From positions 1-64,000 of the forward strand of contig JANQQK010000013.1 of assembly GCA_028289375.1 (NCBI GenBank): 64,000 nt of DNA, written 5' to 3'. Numbering within the stretch: the stretch's first letter is position 1; each line of letters starts with the position of its first letter. The notes beneath the pieces were generated by a model. It had not been told where the DNA came from, made no database searches, and worked only from the letters and a program-made list of their open reading frames with translations. The DNA is from Phycisphaerae bacterium. GTDB lineage: Bacteria; Planctomycetota; Phycisphaerae; UBA1845. This document shows, piece by piece, positions 43,039 to 53,151 of this stretch. A program made the translations under genes and the position numbers.

Positions 43039-44085
43039 TCAGCAGATACGCGGAAGCTGCTCACCGCTCAACATGTCCACCACACGCGACGAACCGATCG
43101 ACGTCCGCATCGTCACCATCCCCCGACTCGCCTCACGCACCGCGCCGATGATCGCCGCCCCTGAACCATCATCATCGCCTCGCAGCACACTCAGCGCCTG
43201 ATCCGCCTCCCCTGCCGAAACCACCACCATGAACCGCCCCTCACACGCCACGTACAGCGGATCAAACCCGAGAAGTTCACAGCCGCTACGCACATCATTC
43301 CGTACCGGGACATCGCGTTCTTCAAGCTCGATGTGAACACCAGCCGCGTCTGCCACTTCATTCAGCGCACTGGCCAATCCCCCGCGCGTCAGATCCCGAA
43401 GGCAATGCACCGCGATCCCCGCATCAAGCAGACGCGACACCGCGTCCCACACCGGCGCCGAATCACTCTCGATCGTCGTTTCAAACGCCAGCCCCTCCCG
43501 CTTCGCCATGATCGCCATGCCATGACGACCGATGTCACCGTTCACCAACACCACATCCCCAGGCTCAACGGACTTCGCCCCGATCTTCAAGTCATGCTCA
43601 ACGAGCCCAATCCCCGCCGTGTTGATGTAAACACCGTCCCCCTTGCCCCGATCCACCACCTTCGTATCGCCGGTGACAATCTTCACCCCGACCGCTTCCG
43701 CCGCCGCCGACATCGACGCCGTCACACGCTCCAGTTCCGAAATCGCAAACCCCTCTTCCAACACGAAACCCGCACTGAGGTACAACGGCTTCGCCCCGCT
43801 CATGGCCAGATCGTTCACCGTCCCATGCACCGCCAGCGAACCGATGTCACCCCCGGGAAAGAAAATCGGTTTCACCACGAACGAATCCGTCGTAAACGCC
43901 AACCGCACGCCCGCAACATCGAGAACCGCCGAGTCATGCTGTTCCGCCCCGCCCCCCCCCAGCCGCGACAGAAACACATCCTCAATCAGGCGATGCATCA
44001 GCACGCCACCACCACCATGCGCCATCATCACCCGATCATGCGCGTTCAACGGTGTCGGACACGACATGGCGAATTCGTCGGCCAT
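43039..44085 (-). CDS. hypE: Hydrogenase maturation protein HypE
   Basis: 348 residues, usual size for the family. HypE dehydrates the thiocarbamate on its C-terminal Cys to make the cyanide ligands of the NiFe active site. Visible are AHGGGGVLMHRLIEDVFLSR (ATP-binding glycine region), DFVVKP-like core strands (FTTDSFVVKP), MVSAGEADQA-type AIRS domain and the obligatory C-terminal end PRIC. The start overlaps the hypD stop (TGATG). A run of nine G in the coding strand (plus-strand 43952-43960) encodes part of LGGGGAEQ and is a possible slippage site. Confidence 0.96.
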   Translation of the reverse strand: MADEFAMSCPTPLNAHDRVMMAHGGGGVLMHRLIEDVFLSRLGGGGAEQHDSAVLDVAGVRLAFTTDSFVVKPIFFPGGDIGSLAVHGTVNDLAMSGAKPLYLSAGFVLEEGFAISELERVTASMSAAAEAVGVKIVTGDTKVVDRGKGDGVYINTAGIGLVEHDLKIGAKSVEPGDVVLVNGDIGRHGMAIMAKREGLAFETTIESDSAPVWDAVSRLLDAGIAVHCLRDLTRGGLASALNEVADAAGVHIELEERDVPVRNDVRSGCELLGFDPLYVACEGRFMVVVSAGEADQALSVLRGDDDGSGAAIIGAVREASRGMVTMRTSIGSSRVVDMLSGEQLPRIC

Positions 44086-45206
44086 CAGGATTTGGCTCCC
44101 CCGTCACCGGATACCGCCACACCACTGCGACGATAGCGATAGTACGCCGCACACGCCCCCTCCGATGACACCATCGGCGCCCCAAGCGGCTTCTCCGGCG
44201 TACACTGGAATCCAAAGGCGGTGCACTCACAAGGCCGCTTCACCCCCTGCAGGATCAACCCACTGATGCACTCCGCCGGCTCCTCGACGTCGCCACCTTC
44301 CAACCCGAAGCGTCGCTCCGCATCGAATGTCTGATACGGCGCGCGCAAACCAAGCCCGCTCTGCGGAATCGCCCCGATCCCCCGCCACTTTCGCAGCACC
44401 ACCTCAAACACCTCTTCGATCAACGACTGCGCCGACGCATTCCCCTCCTCCGCCACCGCCCGCGAATAGGCAATCTCAACCTCCGCCCGACCCGTCTCCA
44501 ATTGCTGCACACACAGGTACACCCCCTGCAGAATGTCGACCGGCTCGAAACCCGTCACCACGATCGGAACGCCATACCGCTCCGCGATCGGTCCATATTC
44601 GCCGCACCCCATCACCGTGCACACATGCCCCGCCGCCAAGAACCCCTGCACGCGATTCTCCGATGACGACAGAATCGCCTCCATCGCCGGCGGCACCAGC
44701 ACATGCGACACCAGCATCGAAAAGTTCTCCACGCCCTTCGCATGGGCATACCGAACCGCCATCGCATTGGCCGGCGCGGTCGTCTCGAACCCCACCGCGA
44801 AAAACACAACCTGCTTGTCCGGATGCTGCTCCGCCAGTTTCACCGCATCCACCGGCGCGTAAACGATCCGAACGTCGCCCCCCTCCGACTTGACCGTCAG
44901 CAGATCCTTCTCGCTACCCGGCACACGCAACATGTCCCCGAACGAACAGAAAATGACGTCTTCCCGCGACGCCAACGCGATGGCTTTGTCGATCAATTCC
45001 AACGGCGTCACGCACACCGGACACCCAGGCCCATGAATCAGCGTGATCTCCGGCGGCAGCAGCGCATCAATCCCGTGCTTGACGATCGAATGCGTCTGCC
45101 CGCCGCAAATCTCCATCAGAACGTGCGGCTTGGTCGTGACACGACGAATCGCCGCAGCCAATCTCTGGGCAGCCTCGCCATCGCGGTACTCATCCAGATA
45201 CTTCAT
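44085..45206 (-). CDS. hypD: Hydrogenase maturation protein HypD
   Basis: 373 residues. HypD is the [4Fe-4S] scaffold on which Fe(CN)2CO is assembled together with HypC. Motifs: [45 protein letters not shown] and the C-terminal cluster-binding [19 protein letters not shown] with a later Cys ([10 protein letters not shown]). All cysteines expected for the family are visible. The ATG overlaps the hypC stop by 4 bp (ATGA). Confidence 0.97.
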   Translation of the reverse strand: MKYLDEYRDGEAAQRLAAAIRRVTTKPHVLMEICGGQTHSIVKHGIDALLPPEITLIHGPGCPVCVTPLELIDKAIALASREDVIFCSFGDMLRVPGSEKDLLTVKSEGGDVRIVYAPVDAVKLAEQHPDKQVVFFAVGFETTAPANAMAVRYAHAKGVENFSMLVSHVLVPPAMEAILSSSENRVQGFLAAGHVCTVMGCGEYGPIAERYGVPIVVTGFEPVDILQGVYLCVQQLETGRAEVEIAYSRAVAEEGNASAQSLIEEVFEVVLRKWRGIGAIPQSGLGLRAPYQTFDAERRFGLEGGDVEEPAECISGLILQGVKRPCECTAFGFQCTPEKPLGAPMVSSEGACAAYYRYRRSGVAVSGDGGAKS

Positions 45207-45457
45207 GGCTCATCCGTTTCCAGCTCAGCCAGTTCCCCCATCTCACGAAGGTAATCAAACACCTTCTCGGCTTCCGCTTCGTCGATCACGCTCAACGCCA
45301 TCCCCACATGCACGAGAACATAATGACCAATCGCTGCCTCCGGTACGCACATCAGCGACACATCCTTCTGCACGCCGCCGAAGTCGACCTTGCCCTGCCG
45401 CAGCAGGTCTTCACCTTCTTCGATGCTGACAATCCTGCCAGGAATCGCTAAACACAT
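45203..45457 (-). CDS. hypC: Hydrogenase maturation chaperone HypC
   Basis: 84 residues from ATG 45457; the product starts [10 protein letters not shown], with the essential Cys2 that carries iron to the large subunit. A GTG one codon earlier would bury that Cys and is rejected. It continues [20 protein letters not shown] and [20 protein letters not shown], normal for HypC/HupF. The start shares TGATG with the hypF stop. Confidence 0.97.
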   Translation of the reverse strand: MCLAIPGRIVSIEEGEDLLRQGKVDFGGVQKDVSLMCVPEAAIGHYVLVHVGMALSVIDEAEAEKVFDYLREMGELAELETDEP

Positions 45458-47754
45458 CACGCACGCTCCTTCAGTCGCGCTCGCGCCACCACAGCCTGAC
45501 CCAACGACACACCACCATCGTTCGTCGGCACCTGTTGATGCCAGTAAGGTTCAAAACCCGCCTCCTTTAACCGATCGATGGCCGACTCCAGCAGCAGGCG
45601 GTTCTGAAAACAACCGCCCGAGAGCACGACCTTCTCCTGATTGTAACACGCCGCCACCATCAGAATCGCCTCGACAAGCGTATTGTGGAACTTTCGCGCC
45701 GTTTCTTCCACCGCCCGCCCCCGACGAACATCCGCCATGATCCCCTCAATCAACCCAGCCCAATCGATCACCGCCGGATCGCCACCTCCAGCAGACACCG
45801 GATACGCATCGTCCGTCCGCCCCCGCATCGCTGCGAACTCCAGCTCCATCGCCGCATGCCCCTCATGCGCCACCCGCTGCCGCAGCCCCACCAACGACGC
45901 CACCGCATCAAACAACCGCCCGACGCTCGACGTCACCGGACAGTTCAGCCCCCTCTCAAGCGCCTGCCGCACCACGTGCAACTCCGTTTCCGCGAACGCC
46001 TTCACCGTTGGCAGATCGTCGCAATCCCAAACCGCGTCCCCCATCAACGCGTGCAACAACCCAATCGCACTGCGTCGCGGCTCATGTGACGCCGCATCGC
46101 CGCCCGGCAACCCGAATGTCCGCCAATGCGCCACCCGCTCGAATTCCCCCCGATCGCAAAGCAGAAACTCCCCGCCCCAAACGGTCCCATCCTCGCCATA
46201 TCCCGTGCCATCCCACGACACACCCAGCACCCGACCCGTCAACCCATGCTCGCCCATGCACGATGCGACATGCGCATGATGATGCTGCACGCGAATCAAC
46301 TCCGCATCCATCGCTTCCGCTCGCCGCGTCGACAAGTAATCCGGATGCAGGTCGCACGCCACGACATCGACATCGGCGTCATACAATCGCGGCAGATCAC
46401 CCACCGACCCATCGAACGCCGCCACCGCCTGCTCCGTCACCAGATCACCAATATGCTGCCCGACAAACACCTGCCGCCCCTTCGCCAGCGCCACCGTGTT
46501 CTTCTGATGCGCCCCGACGCACAACACCGTCGCACCATCGTCCTCCAACAAGACCGGCATCGGCGCATATCCCCGCGCCCGCCGCACCACCATCTCCCGC
46601 CCACAAACAACCCGAACCACCGAATCATCCATCGCCCGCACAATCGGTCGATCGTGCACCAGAAACGCATCCGCGATTCCCCGCAACCGGGTCACCGCCT
46701 CCCGCTCGTCAACACAGATCGGCTCGTCCGACAGATTCCCACTCGTCGCCACCACCGCCCCACCCAACTCACGCATCAGCAAGTGATGCAACGGCGTATA
46801 CGGCAGCATCACACCCAGATACGGATTCCGCGGACTCACCGCATCAGCCACGTCGTGCGTCACACGGTCATGACGCTCCAGCAACACGATCGGCGACGCC
46901 GGCGACGCCAACAATGCGCGCTCAACATCCCCCACATCACACAGCCGATCCGCCGTGTCCAGCGACGCCACCATGATCGCGAAGGGCTTCTCCTCCCGGT
47001 GCTTCCGACGACGCAACTCAGCCACCGCATCCCCATTGGCCGCATCCACAAGCAACTGAAAACCACCAAGCCCCTTCAGCCCGACGATCCGCCCCGCCCG
47101 AATCGCATCCACCGCCGCCATCAGCGCATCATCCCGTTCGCACACAACCGCGCCATCCGCATCCCACAACGCCAATTGCGGTCCACACGCCGGACACGCA
47201 TTCGGCTGCGCATGAAACCGCCGATCCCCCGGATCGTCGTACTCCGCCCGACAATCCGGACACATCGCAAATTTCTTCATCGAAGTGTTCGCCCGGTCAT
47301 ACGGCAGCGACGCGATGATCGAAAACCGAGGCCCACAATGCGTGCAGTTCGTAAACGGATAGCGATACCGACGATTCGACGAATCACAAACGTCAGCCAA
47401 ACAAGCGTCACAGGTGGCCACGTCCGGCAGCACGAACGCAGCCCGCGCTCCCGACACCGAACTCGCCCGAATCTCAAACGCACTACCCCCGACCGGGTCG
47501 ATCACATCCGAGGCAACCGACAACACGCTCACCAGCGCGGGACGATCGCCGTCCAGCCTCCTCTCAAACGCTGCAAGATCACCCTCCGCCCCCTCAACCT
47601 CGATGATCACCCCAGCCGGCGTATTCTCCACAAACCCCGACAACGACATCGACGTTGCCAGCCGATAGACGAATGGCCGAAACCCGACACCCTGCACGGT
47701 ACCGCTGACATGAAAACGACGGCGCGAGATCATCACGCCGACAGTCATAACCAC
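45457..47754 (-). CDS. hypF: Carbamoyltransferase HypF
   Basis: Up to 765 residues; the exact start is uncertain (47754, 47748 or 47733; acylphosphatase homology begins right after the last). Domains: acylphosphatase (FHVSGTVQGVGFRPFVYRLA), two zinc-finger pairs (CDACLADVC with CTHC; CPDCRAEY with CPACG), YrdC-like nucleotide-binding domain (GRIVGLKGLGGFQLLVDA, RRRKHREEKPFAIM) and the Kae1-like carbamoyl domain with VQHHHAHVASCMGEHGL. HypF transfers carbamoyl from carbamoyl phosphate to the HypE Cys, the first step of cyanide-ligand synthesis. It is complete. Confidence 0.96.
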   Translation of the reverse strand: MVMTVGVMISRRRFHVSGTVQGVGFRPFVYRLATSMSLSGFVENTPAGVIIEVEGAEGDLAAFERRLDGDRPALVSVLSVASDVIDPVGGSAFEIRASSVSGARAAFVLPDVATCDACLADVCDSSNRRYRYPFTNCTHCGPRFSIIASLPYDRANTSMKKFAMCPDCRAEYDDPGDRRFHAQPNACPACGPQLALWDADGAVVCERDDALMAAVDAIRAGRIVGLKGLGGFQLLVDAANGDAVAELRRRKHREEKPFAIMVASLDTADRLCDVGDVERALLASPASPIVLLERHDRVTHDVADAVSPRNPYLGVMLPYTPLHHLLMRELGGAVVATSGNLSDEPICVDEREAVTRLRGIADAFLVHDRPIVRAMDDSVVRVVCGREMVVRRARGYAPMPVLLEDDGATVLCVGAHQKNTVALAKGRQVFVGQHIGDLVTEQAVAAFDGSVGDLPRLYDADVDVVACDLHPDYLSTRRAEAMDAELIRVQHHHAHVASCMGEHGLTGRVLGVSWDGTGYGEDGTVWGGEFLLCDRGEFERVAHWRTFGLPGGDAASHEPRRSAIGLLHALMGDAVWDCDDLPTVKAFAETELHVVRQALERGLNCPVTSSVGRLFDAVASLVGLRQRVAHEGHAAMELEFAAMRGRTDDAYPVSAGGGDPAVIDWAGLIEGIMADVRRGRAVEETARKFHNTLVEAILMVAACYNQEKVVLSGGCFQNRLLLESAIDRLKEAGFEPYWHQQVPTNDGGVSLGQAVVARARLKERA

Positions 47755-47803
47755 GACAACACCCCCAGATCAAGAGCGTCCGCAGACATGCACGAAATGA
47801 AAA

Positions 47804-48304
47804 TCAACGTTCCGACGCAGAAAACGCGAATTCACCAGCGATACGTTCCACCACATCATCCACCACGCCGGACACCGCGCTCGACATGACGTCCCCCGCC
47901 TCGAACCGCGACCCCTCGATCCCATACACAACCAGCGCGCGCGGCAGCGTCCCCAGCACCCGCGCCATCTCAATCGCCTCCGCCACGCTGAACGCATGCG
48001 TCGAATAGTTGAAAAACGCGCTCGGAATTGGCTCCACATGCGCGTCCAACCGATGCACCACCCCCGCCGACGCACCCGACCGCACCGCATCCACGATCAC
48101 CACGTCATCCTCCGCCCGCCACAACGCCATCAGCGATGCCCCCTCCCCCGACGCCTCCGCCACACAGACGCCCCGACACCGATTGCGCAATCGACGCGCC
48201 ACCACCACCCCCACGGCGTCGTCACACCGATAGACATTGCCCACCCCGATCACCAGACGTCGCCCCCCATCAACATCCGGCACGGCTTTCTCGGGCAACG
48301 TCAC
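47804..48304 (-). CDS. NiFe hydrogenase maturation endopeptidase (M52)
   Basis: 166 residues from GTG 48304, overlapping the hydA stop (GTGA). Motifs: [20 protein letters not shown] (nickel-sensing Asp in the loop), [20 protein letters not shown] and [20 protein letters not shown] with the conserved His. Family M52 enzymes remove the C-terminal tail of the large subunit after nickel insertion. Here the predicted cut is after His420 of HydA, removing FLKLEVNRS. 49 bp separate it from hypF. Confidence 0.93.
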   Translation of the reverse strand: MTLPEKAVPDVDGGRRLVIGVGNVYRCDDAVGVVVARRLRNRCRGVCVAEASGEGASLMALWRAEDDVVIVDAVRSGASAGVVHRLDAHVEPIPSAFFNYSTHAFSVAEAIEMARVLGTLPRALVVYGIEGSRFEAGDVMSSAVSGVVDDVVERIAGEFAFSASER

Positions 48305-49590
48305 GACCGATTCACCTCAAGTTTCAGAAAGTGCGCCGAGCACGAAATGCATGGGTCGTAGTTACGGATCGCCTGCTCGCACTCCCACTGCAGTTCGTCA
48401 TCAGGCCGATCGAGATTCGGCTCCACGTAATGCCACAGATCCTTCTCGATCACCTTCTGATTCACCGCCGTCGGCGAGACGATCTTCGCATCCTGAATCA
48501 ACCCCGCATCATCAATCGTGTAGCGATGATAGCAGATGCCCCGCGGCGCCTCGGTGCATCCATATCCCGTCCCCGCACGAGGCTCCATCTGCACGAACGG
48601 TCGATCCGGTTCCTCATATTCCTCGACAAGCCGAATCGCCTCTTCGCACGCGAACACCGTCTCCACACCGCGAACGATGATGCTCTGGAACGGATTGCGA
48701 CAGGTTTCACCCAACCCCGCATCCTTCGCCGCCTCCTTCGCCAGCGGCGTCAGTTGATCGTAATTGATGCTGTAGCGAGCCAGCGGGCCGACATGACACG
48801 TCCCGCCACCGTTCACGTAGGTATGCAGTGCCGTCGAGTGCGGCACGTGCTTCTCGATCAGAACCGCGTCGTACTCACTGATCGGCACGTCCATGCCATT
48901 GTTGGACACGAGTCGACCTTCATTTAGCGGATACTCGTCCGGATGCTTGAGACAGACAAACTCATAATCCTGCTCAAACTCCAGGAACGGCAGGCTCGTC
49001 ACGAACTTCACCATCTTGATCGACGCATCCAGCGCCCACTTCAGATCATCCATCATTGCGCGCATTTCCCGGCGCGTCGGCACCCGATAGAAACCGCCAA
49101 CGCGCACGTTGATCGGATGAATCTCTCGCCCGCCGAGCAACTTCATGACGTCGTTGCCGATCTTCTTCAACTTCAACGCCATCTTCACCTCATCGGGATG
49201 ATCCTGTGCCATCGCGATCGCATCCGGATACTTCAGGAAATCCGGCGCATGCAGCATCGCCATGTGCAGGATGTGGCTCTCGATCCACTCCCCGCAGTAC
49301 AAAAGCCGCCGCAGGTTGCGAATCGGCGTCGGAACCGTCACTCCGCCGATCATCTCCATTGCGTGCACCGCGCCCATCAGGTACGCCACCGGACAGATGC
49401 CGCAGATCCGCGCCGTAATGTCCGGCGCTTCGGTGTAGTTCCGCCCGCGCAGAAAGGCTTCAAAAAAACGCGGAGGTTCGAAGATGCGAAACTTCACGTC
49501 GTCAAGCCGCCCGCCCTTGATATCAATCCGCAGCGCACCCTCGCCCTCAACACGCGCCAGATAGTCGACATTGATCGTTCTAGTTCGCAT
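48301..49590 (-). CDS. hydA: Group 3b [NiFe] hydrogenase large (alpha) subunit
   Basis: 429 residues from ATG 49590, which overlaps the end of hydD by 11 bp; GGGAG lies upstream. The product starts [20 protein letters not shown]. Nickel-binding motif L1 is [16 protein letters not shown] (Cys63, Cys66, His76) and L2 is DPCISCSAH (Cys414, Cys417, His420), followed by a nine-residue tail for proteolytic removal. Size and motifs fit cytosolic group 3b bidirectional enzymes (sulfhydrogenase alpha), which exchange electrons between H2 and NADP(H). It works with the HydBGD proteins encoded just upstream. Confidence 0.95.
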   Translation of the reverse strand: MRTRTINVDYLARVEGEGALRIDIKGGRLDDVKFRIFEPPRFFEAFLRGRNYTEAPDITARICGICPVAYLMGAVHAMEMIGGVTVPTPIRNLRRLLYCGEWIESHILHMAMLHAPDFLKYPDAIAMAQDHPDEVKMALKLKKIGNDVMKLLGGREIHPINVRVGGFYRVPTRREMRAMMDDLKWALDASIKMVKFVTSLPFLEFEQDYEFVCLKHPDEYPLNEGRLVSNNGMDVPISEYDAVLIEKHVPHSTALHTYVNGGGTCHVGPLARYSINYDQLTPLAKEAAKDAGLGETCRNPFQSIIVRGVETVFACEEAIRLVEEYEEPDRPFVQMEPRAGTGYGCTEAPRGICYHRYTIDDAGLIQDAKIVSPTAVNQKVIEKDLWHYVEPNLDRPDDELQWECEQAIRNYDPCISCSAHFLKLEVNRS

Positions 49591-50368
49591 GACGGATGCT
49601 CTCCCGTTCAAAATCGGTCGCACCTGAATTGAACGTCCGCAACGACCGCACCAGATCCTCCCGACGCACATCAAGCGACGATCGCCACCACTGACTCAGC
49701 GACGGCACGTTCGCCGATTCCTTGGGACCGAAGCACGCGTAGCACCCGCGGTTGTACGACGGACACAACGCATCGCACCCCGCCTGCGTCACCGGTCCGA
49801 GACACGGCGTACCCTGCGAGACCATCACGCACGACAGCCCACGTCGCTTGCACTCCACACACACGCTGTACGTCGGAATGTTCGGCTTGCGCCCATTCAG
49901 AAACGCGTTGATCACTTCGAGAAGCTGATACTGATTGATCGGACAGCCACGCAGTTCAAAATCAACGCGCACATGGTCACCGATCGGCGTGGATTTCTTC
50001 AGCGTGTCGATGTATTGCGGCGCGGCGTACACGATCCGCGTAAACGACTCCACATTCGCGAAGTTGCGCAGCGCCTGAATCCCGCCCGACGTCGCACACG
50101 CACCAATCGTCACCAGAACCTTCGACTCCCGACGAATCTGGTGAATACGTTCAGCGTCGTGCGGCGTGGTGATCGAACCTTCCACAAGCGACACATCATA
50201 CGGACCGTCAACAACCGATTTGGTCGCTTCGGGGAAATACGCGAGTTCCACCGCTCCCACCACGTCGAGCAGTTCGTCCTCGCAATCCAACAGGCTCAAC
50301 TGACACCCGTCGCACGACGCGAACTTCCATACCGCCAACTTCGGCTTGACCTTCGGTTGCATGATCAT
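49580..50368 (-). CDS. hydD: Group 3b [NiFe] hydrogenase small (delta) subunit
   Basis: 262 residues. Start at ATG 50368 within an ATGA overlap with hydG; ATG 50362 is an alternative with better spacing to [25 protein letters not shown] carries the proximal-cluster Cys19/Cys22. It continues [20 protein letters not shown] and a C-terminal Cys-rich section ([30 protein letters not shown]) for the remaining [4Fe-4S] clusters. No twin-arginine signal is present, so the enzyme is cytoplasmic, as expected for group 3. It ends within the start region of hydA. Confidence 0.95.
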   Translation of the reverse strand: MIMQPKVKPKLAVWKFASCDGCQLSLLDCEDELLDVVGAVELAYFPEATKSVVDGPYDVSLVEGSITTPHDAERIHQIRRESKVLVTIGACATSGGIQALRNFANVESFTRIVYAAPQYIDTLKKSTPIGDHVRVDFELRGCPINQYQLLEVINAFLNGRKPNIPTYSVCVECKRRGLSCVMVSQGTPCLGPVTQAGCDALCPSYNRGCYACFGPKESANVPSLSQWWRSSLDVRREDLVRSLRTFNSGATDFERESIRHAN

Positions 50369-51240
50369 AGCTCCCGAATTCCGAACAGGTGTTCAATCTT
50401 GTCAAAACGAAACACAGGCCCATCCTTGCAGATGAACGTCGGGCCATACTGGCAGTGGCCGCAGAATCCCACGGCACACTTCATGTTCCGCTCCATCGAC
50501 ACGTAAATCTGATCAGCGTCCATGCCGCGACGCTGCAACGCCTCAATCGTGAAACGCATCATCACTTCCGGCCCACACACCATCGCCAACGCCTCATCCG
50601 CATCAAAACCCGCCCGCGGAATCAGCGACGTCACCACACCGATCTTCCCGCCCCAACCCGTCACAGCCCGATCCACCGTCTCGTCAACCTGGATCCGCGA
50701 CTCCACCGCCGGCGTCAGGATCTCATCGACGAACAGCCGATCGTCCGGCGTGCGCGCGCCATACAGCAATACGACGTTTCCGTAGGATTCACGATGATGC
50801 AGAATCGAGTACAACACAGGCCTCAACGGCGCCAATCCAATCCCGCCCGCCACGATGACAACGTCGCGCCCACGCGCTTCTTCGACAGGCCAAACGGTTC
50901 CAAACGGACCGCGCAGCCCGATCGTGTCGCCGCGTTTCAGTTGCCACATCGCGCGTGTGACGGTTCCAACGGCGCGGGTTGTATGCGTGACGATGTCCTG
51001 TCGCTCGGAGTCACCACTGATGGAAATCGGAATCTCGCCAACACCATGCACATACAACATGTTGAACTGACCCGGTTGAAACCCAAACGCCGTCTCACCG
51101 TCACACGCGCACAACTCGAGCGTGAATGTGTCGTGGTTCTCTCTCCGCACCCGCTCCACCGCGTACCACGACGGCAGCATCGGGTCCGCACCAATCACGC
51201 CCATATCACTCGTCATCTCAATGGTGGACATCATACACAT
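50365..51240 (-). CDS. hydG: Hydrogenase gamma subunit, FAD/NAD(P)H-binding reductase
   Basis: Up to 291 residues; several ATGs (51240, 51231, 51216) are possible and none has a strong ribosome site. It is a ferredoxin-reductase-type protein: [20 protein letters not shown] and ISISG (flavin site), [20 protein letters not shown] (NAD(P) site), [15 protein letters not shown], and a C-terminal [2Fe-2S] set [15 protein letters not shown] with FICKDGPVF. It passes electrons between NADP(H) and the iron-sulfur subunits. The beginning overlaps the end of the cyclic-nucleotide-binding gene by 23 bp. Confidence 0.93.
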   Translation of the reverse strand: MCMMSTIEMTSDMGVIGADPMLPSWYAVERVRRENHDTFTLELCACDGETAFGFQPGQFNMLYVHGVGEIPISISGDSERQDIVTHTTRAVGTVTRAMWQLKRGDTIGLRGPFGTVWPVEEARGRDVVIVAGGIGLAPLRPVLYSILHHRESYGNVVLLYGARTPDDRLFVDEILTPAVESRIQVDETVDRAVTGWGGKIGVVTSLIPRAGFDADEALAMVCGPEVMMRFTIEALQRRGMDADQIYVSMERNMKCAVGFCGHCQYGPTFICKDGPVFRFDKIEHLFGIREL

Positions 51241-51679
51241 CCAGTACTTGAAGCCGCGTTGCCTGCATTCTCTGCATGACGATCGGGAAAAACCGCTTGA
51301 TCATCGTGTAGCCAAGTTTCTTGTCTTCATCGAAGCGCTCGCGCAAGGCTGCCGCATCAAATGCAGTCGTCGCCGTCGGCATCGTCGCCTGCGCATCGAA
51401 GTTCCACAGGTAAGGATCAACCAGCCACGACCAGCCCAGCACGTCACCCTCATTGACCGTTTGAATGGTCACCGGGCCACGCTCCGGCACGAAGATCTCA
51501 ACCGCCACCGCGCCTTCGGTAATGAGATAGAATTTTTCCGCCGCGTCTCCTGCATGAAATACCAACTCCCGCGCCGCAAACATCTCCGTCGTCACAAGAC
51601 CCGAAAGAAAATCCAGATCCTTCACGGACAGTCCGGCGAAAACGGGATGGTCACGCCAATGTTCACGCATCGCATTCAC
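51218..51679 (-). CDS. Single-domain cyclic-nucleotide-binding protein in the hydrogenase operon
   Basis: 153 residues from GTG 51679, selected because AAGGAG lies 7-8 nt upstream. A cNMP-binding beta-roll fills almost the whole protein: [56 protein letters not shown] and [16 protein letters not shown]. No helix-turn-helix follows, so it is not a complete Crp/Fnr regulator. The phosphate-binding cassette is divergent (GWSWLVD instead of GE.ALL..RAA), so ligand binding is doubtful. Such lone domains occur in group 3b hydrogenase operons. An allosteric or assembly role is inferred. Confidence 0.88.
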   Translation of the reverse strand: MNAMREHWRDHPVFAGLSVKDLDFLSGLVTTEMFAARELVFHAGDAAEKFYLITEGAVAVEIFVPERGPVTIQTVNEGDVLGWSWLVDPYLWNFDAQATMPTATTAFDAAALRERFDEDKKLGYTMIKRFFPIVMQRMQATRLQVLDVYDVHH

Positions 51680-51695
51680 GTCAAGTCTCCTTCCG

Positions 51696-52844
51696 TCACA
51701 CGTACCGCTTCGCCGGATGCTCGCTCTCGCGGATCGCAGCAACCTCTTCAGTCAGATCGATCCCCACCGGACACCAGCTGATGCACCGCCCGCAACCCAC
51801 GCAACCGATCACGCCGAACTGATCTTGCCACGTCGCCAGCTTGTGTGTCAGCCACTGCCGATACTGCGAACTAATCGACGGTCGCACACTGCCGCCCACC
51901 AGGTAGGAAAAGTCCGACGTAAAGCACGAGTCCCACTTTCGCCACCGCTCGGCATGATCACCGCTGAGGTCCGTCACGTCCTCGACCGTCGAGCAGAAAC
52001 ACGTCGGACACACCATCGTGCAGTTCGCACAACTCAGGCATCGCTCCGACACTTCCTCCCACCGCGGCGACTCGTAGTTCCGCGTCAACAACCGATGCAC
52101 ATCATCGGTCCGCATCGCACGCGTCATCCCCTGGCGAGCCGTCTCATTGATCATCGCCCGACGCACCCGATCGTCCTCGGTCGACTCACGATGCGGCACC
52201 GCGTCAAGCATCGTCGCGCCCAGTTCCGTACCGGTCTCGACGATGAATTCATGAATCCCCCCGCCAATCACCTCAGTCATCGCAAGGTCGAATCCCGATC
52301 GCGCCGCCGGACCCGTCCCCATCGACCCGCAGAAGCACGTCGCCGCAGGCTCGTTGCAATGCACCGCCACGATGAAGAGGTTCTCCCGACGGCGCTTGTA
52401 CTGCTCATCCACGAATGGACCGTCCACAAAGACCTTGTCCTGAATCGCCATCGCAGCCAGCTCGCATCCCCGTACCCCGATCAACGCCCGCTTCTGCACA
52501 TCGGCTGCAGGCGCCTCCATGTCCGGTTTGCCACCGTTTCGCTGAACCTGATAGAGCTTTTGAACCGGCGGAAACAGCTCCCGTTTCCACGAGTGAGGCC
52601 CCACCACATAACCAAACACCGCACCGTCCCCCCGCTCATGCAGGCGATACCGCCCAGGCTCCTGCTCATCCTTAAGCCCCACCGGCATGTCGCGCGTCGA
52701 GGAAATCTCGTCATACACCACCGACGCATCCCGCACCCGAGGCCCAATCAGCAGATAGCCTTCAGAAACCAGCACTTCAAAGAGCCGATCAAGCCCGTCA
52801 CGGTCAATCACATTCATGTTGGTATTCGATTCGGAAATGCTCAT
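51696..52844 (-). CDS. hydB: Hydrogenase beta subunit, [4Fe-4S] electron-transfer protein
   Basis: 382 residues from ATG 52844 (AAGGG about 11 nt upstream); longer in-frame readings run into non-coding promoter DNA. The N-terminal 260 residues match sulfhydrogenase beta ([53 protein letters not shown]). Two clusters follow: [16 protein letters not shown] (Cys269, 272, 275, 279) and [16 protein letters not shown] (Cys348, 351, 354, 358). It is the first gene of the operon, with a sigma-54-type promoter about 80 nt upstream. Gene order BGDA is the same as in archaeal sulfhydrogenase operons, except for the inserted cNMP gene. Confidence 0.93.
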   Translation of the reverse strand: MSISESNTNMNVIDRDGLDRLFEVLVSEGYLLIGPRVRDASVVYDEISSTRDMPVGLKDEQEPGRYRLHERGDGAVFGYVVGPHSWKRELFPPVQKLYQVQRNGGKPDMEAPAADVQKRALIGVRGCELAAMAIQDKVFVDGPFVDEQYKRRRENLFIVAVHCNEPAATCFCGSMGTGPAARSGFDLAMTEVIGGGIHEFIVETGTELGATMLDAVPHRESTEDDRVRRAMINETARQGMTRAMRTDDVHRLLTRNYESPRWEEVSERCLSCANCTMVCPTCFCSTVEDVTDLSGDHAERWRKWDSCFTSDFSYLVGGSVRPSISSQYRQWLTHKLATWQDQFGVIGCVGCGRCISWCPVGIDLTEEVAAIRESEHPAKRYV

Positions 52845-52935
52845 GCAGCACCAGCCCTTCTCCGCGTCTCGACACAACAGAAAGCGTGTCGACGAGGACC
52901 ATCGAATCCCGGCCGGTATTGACCAGTTCCCTGTC

Positions 52936-52951
52936 GCAAGAACCATGCCAA
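52936..52951 (-). promoter_or_regulatory. Sigma-54 promoter of the hydrogenase operon
   Basis: On the minus strand: TTGGCATG-GTTC-TTGC (consensus YTGGCACG-N4-TTGCW). GG and GC are exactly 10 nt apart. The predicted start, near 52924, leaves a leader of about 80 nt before hydB. Hydrogenase operons under sigma-54 are well known in proteobacteria. Confidence 0.78.
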
Positions 52952-53098
52952 ACCCCACCCGACTCGCGGCCCCAAATGCCATTCTGGATTCGTCCAATTC
53001 GCGCGCGCGTGTCATTTCGCCAAACCACGGAGTCTTTTGCCCCACGCCCGGGAATCCCCAACGCGCACCCAGCCTTAATCCCGCAAATACCAGTCTGA

Positions 53099-53115
53099 TT
53101 GGCATGAGGCGTGCA
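53099..53115 (+). promoter_or_regulatory. Possible sigma-54 promoter of cytidylate-kinase-like gene
   Basis: TTGGCATG-AGGC-GTGCA keeps GG-N10-GC spacing and the same -24 box as the hydrogenase promoter, but the -12 box has one mismatch (GTGC). The predicted start near 53126 leaves 26 nt to the ATG, including the ribosome site. Weaker than the other sites. Confidence 0.45.
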
Positions 53116-53151
53116 CGTCTTTTGTTGAAAACCTCGAAGGAGGGCCAAATC

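Larger units (their letters stand above)
52845..53151. other. Divergent control region: hydrogenase operon / cytidylate-kinase-like gene
   Basis: 307 bp without a gene. It holds a near-consensus sigma-54 promoter on the minus strand (52936-52951) and a weaker one on the plus strand (53099-53115), plus the GAAGGAGGG ribosome site of the plus-strand gene. The two -24 boxes have the same TTGGCATG sequence. An activator binding between them could serve both genes. Confidence 0.65.

Noticed and set aside
46126-47889. 587-codon plus-strand frame opposite hypF, very Arg/His/Pro-rich
   Set aside because: Shadow of the hypF coding sequence; HypF domains are complete on the other strand.
51218-51742. 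Reading the cNMP-domain gene as a full Crp/Fnr transcription regulator of the hydrogenase operon
   Set aside because: The protein ends shortly after the C-helix ([12 protein letters not shown]), leaving no room for a helix-turn-helix domain.
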